Assembly: GCA_045126355.1 (NCBI GenBank)
Contig: JBGVOE010000055.1
Span: forward strand, 1 to 25,122
Origin: CAZSIA01 sp045126355
GTDB taxonomy: Bacteria > Bacillota_I > Bacilli_A > Acholeplasmatales > Anaeroplasmataceae
Direction: 5' to 3'
Length of the DNA: 25,122 bases
The translations under genes and the position numbers were made by a program. Below, one piece after another: positions 23,245 through 25,122 of the stretch. Numbering within the stretch: position 1 is the stretch's first letter; the number at the start of each line of letters is the position of its first letter. The notes below the pieces were generated by a model, which saw nothing but the letters and a program-made list of their open reading frames with translations, was not told the origin of the DNA and made no database searches.

Positions 23245-24131
23245 TATTGTTGTACCTCCCTACGTTTTGTAATGGCTAATTGAATCAAAGAAATAGCCGC
23301 TACTATCACAAAGAATACTACTGCTTTTGCTTGTCCAACACCCATGTTGGTAGCACTTTGGTAGAAAGAATTATAAATATTAAGAGCCATCATCTCAGTG
23401 GTTCTATTAGGTGATCCATTTGTCAAAGCAAAGTTTTGATCAAATAATTTAAAAGAATTTGTTAAAGATAAAAACAAACAAATCGTAATAGATGGCATAA
23501 CGGTTGGAATAGTTATTTTTGTAAGTACCTGCCAACTACTTGCCCCATCAATACGAGCAGCTTCAACATATTCAGAAGGAACACTTTGTAATCCAGCAAT
23601 GTAAATAATCATCATATAACCAATTTGTTGCCAACACAACAAAATAATCAAAGACCAAAATCCATATGACGTTTCTAATACTAACTGAGATTTAAATAAA
23701 ATATATATTAACTCATTTAATATAGACTTCCAAACATATGCTAAAACAATACCACCAACTAAGTTTGGCATAAAAAAGATTGTTCTGAAAATTGTAGAAC
23801 CTTTAACTTTACTTGTTAGTGCTAATGCTAAAGCAAAGGCACACACATTTATTAATATAACAGCTACTACCGCAAAGATAGCAGTGAAATTAAAAGCGTT
23901 TAAAAATGTATTATCTCCAAAGGCAAGAATATAATTTCCTATCCCATTAAACTCTGTAAATTTTAGTGTTTTAAATTTAAAAAAAGATAAATATATACCC
24001 CATAAAAACGGCCAAACAAAGCCAATTGTAAATGCAATTAATGTTGGTAACATAAATATAGGGAAATACTTTTTGAGCGATGCTTTCATCGTTTTATTTA
24101 CAGTAGAAGCGCCTCTTTTATTCTTCTTCAT
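23244..24131 (-). CDS. Carbohydrate ABC transporter permease (MalF/UgpA type)
   Basis: This is a 295-residue membrane protein. A charged N-terminal tail precedes six hydrophobic helices (the first near 23-50). The EAA loop is VEAARIDGASSWQVLTKITIP (about 189-209). Its C-terminal part has the LTNGSPNRTTEMMALNIYNSFY region typical of MalF-type partners. It forms a heterodimer with the MalG-type permease. GGAGGT precedes ATG 24131. It follows the binding-protein gene across a 14-bp stem-loop. The operon has no ATPase gene here, as is usual when one shared MsmK/MsiK-type ATPase serves several importers. Confidence 0.92.
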   Translation of the reverse strand: MKKNKRGASTVNKTMKASLKKYFPIFMLPTLIAFTIGFVWPFLWGIYLSFFKFKTLKFTEFNGIGNYILAFGDNTFLNAFNFTAIFAVVAVILINVCAFALALALTSKVKGSTIFRTIFFMPNLVGGIVLAYVWKSILNELIYILFKSQLVLETSYGFWSLIILLCWQQIGYMMIIYIAGLQSVPSEYVEAARIDGASSWQVLTKITIPTVMPSITICLFLSLTNSFKLFDQNFALTNGSPNRTTEMMALNIYNSFYQSATNMGVGQAKAVVFFVIVAAISLIQLAITKRREVQQ

Positions 24132-24150
24132 AAACTACCTCCATAATAGA

Positions 24151-24184
24151 AAATGAAGCGTACAAGCTCATTGTACGCTTCATT
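24151..24184 (-). promoter_or_regulatory. Intercistronic 14-bp stem-loop after the binding-protein gene
   Basis: A perfect 14-bp stem (24152-24165 with 24171-24184) has a 5-nt loop. On the minus strand only about four T follow. It probably reduces readthrough or shields the upstream mRNA end, so that binding protein exceeds permease, as is usual in such operons. Confidence 0.65.
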
Positions 24185-24197
24185 AATAAGCTCTTAA

Positions 24198-25122
24198 TTA
24201 TTGATTTTGTTTAATATATTCATTTGCCCATCCTTGAACAAATGCAGTTTCTACTTTACTCCAATTAGCTTCTGTTTGTTCTACAGAATAAGCTGCTAAT
24301 GCATCAACAACTGCTTTTCTCCAAGAATCTACATTCGGTGTATGATTGAATGACCAAGCTACGTTATAGCAACCATTTGCTACATATTCGTTCATTATAT
24401 TACATAATACGTTATCAACCTCTTTAGCTTTTTTGAATGGGGATACAAATCCCATATCTTTAGCTAATGCTGTTGTTCCTTCTTTACTTGTCACTACCCA
24501 GTGTAAGAATTTTAATGTTGCTTCTTGATCAGCTTTAGGCGCTTGACTATTAACAGACCAGAAGTTTTCAGTACCACAACATAAACCTTGTTTTGCATCT
24601 TTTACACCTACATAAATTGGTAAATATCCTAAATCTTCAGCTTTGACAACTGAATTTGTAATTACATTACTATATTCCCACGTTCCATTTTGATAGAACA
24701 CTGCTTTACCAGTTGTGAAATCAGCTAATGTCTCAACACCCGTTTTACTAGGTAATTGAGCAGCAGGTACTGTACTATTATTTATATATAAATCCCATAT
24801 CTTCTTAAATGAATCTAAATAAGTGCCTTTAATCGTTGCAGGTTGTGTAGTAATCTTGTCCTCTTCAAATTCATAAAATAAAGGCATATTAGCTAAGTGT
24901 CCAGAAAATCTCCAACTTGATGAACCTTCTAAACCTGCAGAAGTAAACGCTGAAAATCCTAATTCCTCTTTTCGAGCAGTGATATCTTTAGCTGCTTCTT
25001 CTAATTTTGCAAAACTATTGATTTCTTCTACTTCATATCCCGCTTGTTTTAATAACTTTTTATTGACTATAATTCCGTAGCCCTCATATACATAAGCGAT
25101 ACCATAAACTTTACCTTCGCTC
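24198..25122 (-). CDS. Extracellular sugar-binding protein of the ABC transporter (5' end cut by window edge)
   Basis: The frame continues past the internal ATG at 24887 to the right edge, so the start lies outside; 308 codons are visible. The earliest visible residues, GKVYGIAYVYEGYGIIVNKK, followed by LLKQAGYEV, are the hallmark of family-1 solute-binding proteins. Later parts fit too: WDLYINNS, GKAVFYQNGTWEYS, LKFLHWVVTSKEG and AKDMGFVSPFK. It would be a lipoprotein or secreted protein that delivers sugar to the permease pair. The lost N-terminus should hold the signal peptide and lipobox. Confidence 0.92.
   Translation of the reverse strand, partial: SEGKVYGIAYVYEGYGIIVNKKLLKQAGYEVEEINSFAKLEEAAKDITARKEELGFSAFTSAGLEGSSSWRFSGHLANMPLFYEFEEDKITTQPATIKGTYLDSFKKIWDLYINNSTVPAAQLPSKTGVETLADFTTGKAVFYQNGTWEYSNVITNSVVKAEDLGYLPIYVGVKDAKQGLCCGTENFWSVNSQAPKADQEATLKFLHWVVTSKEGTTALAKDMGFVSPFKKAKEVDNVLCNIMNEYVANGCYNVAWSFNHTPNVDSWRKAVVDALAAYSVEQTEANWSKVETAFVQGWANEYIKQNQ

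Noticed and set aside
1..25122. Mycoplasma genetic code (TGA read as Trp)
   Set aside because: All long frames are intact when TGA is read as stop, and the tryptophans I checked are TGG. The code looks standard.

Overview
The window is very AT-rich DNA with bacterial gene organisation: tightly packed genes, AGGAGG-type ribosome binding sites, TTGACA/TATAAT-type promoters and U-tailed terminators. It holds sixteen protein-coding genes, partial at both edges. Tryptophan codons that I checked are TGG. Every stop is TAA or TAG, and TGA is never used as a stop. Lipoproteins with Thr/Pro linkers, family-1 sugar ABC transporter genes, GH4, GH2 and GH31 enzymes and a DUF2188 protein point to a low-GC Bacillota. 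It is most likely a gut-type Bacilli lineage near Erysipelotrichales, Acholeplasmatales or RF39. That placement is inference; no marker gene is present. I see no rRNA, tRNA, CRISPR array, insertion sequence or phage gene.

Layout. 1-2260: three minus-strand housekeeping-like genes, namely an unrecognised membrane protein cut by the left edge, a DUF2188 protein and a SAM methyltransferase. 2314-7857: a sugar-metabolism block. GH4 and GH2 read leftward. A cytoplasmic SGNH hydrolase and a PHP phosphoesterase read rightward from a shared divergent promoter region. 7860-18440: the centrepiece, a roughly 10.5-kb leftward run of four exported proteins. In order of transcription they are a giant SGNH lipoprotein with six tandem jelly-roll-like repeats, a smaller paralogue with one repeat, a glycerophosphodiesterase with a membrane-anchor tail, and an SGNH lipoprotein with Ig/MBG-like domains. 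The run starts at a consensus promoter with a palindromic LacI/CcpA-type operator between the -35 and -10. 18458-20977: a GH31 glycosidase gene with its own promoter, which carries the same operator half-site. 21076-22284: a small membrane protein and a HAD phosphatase, convergent. 22390-25122: a carbohydrate ABC transporter (two permeases and a binding protein cut by the right edge) with no ATPase.

How the genes may work together (inference). Surface SGNH acyl-ester hydrolases and the GDPD could strip acyl groups from, and cleave, host or dietary glycans or glycerophospholipids. The ABC transporter would import freed saccharides, and the cytoplasmic GH31, GH4 and GH2 enzymes would finish them. 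The shared operator half-site suggests that the surface operon and GH31 answer to one sugar-responsive repressor. Two genes (12290-13924 and the GH31 gene) have their Shine-Dalgarno far upstream, separated from the start codon by a hairpin. This suggests unusual translation initiation.
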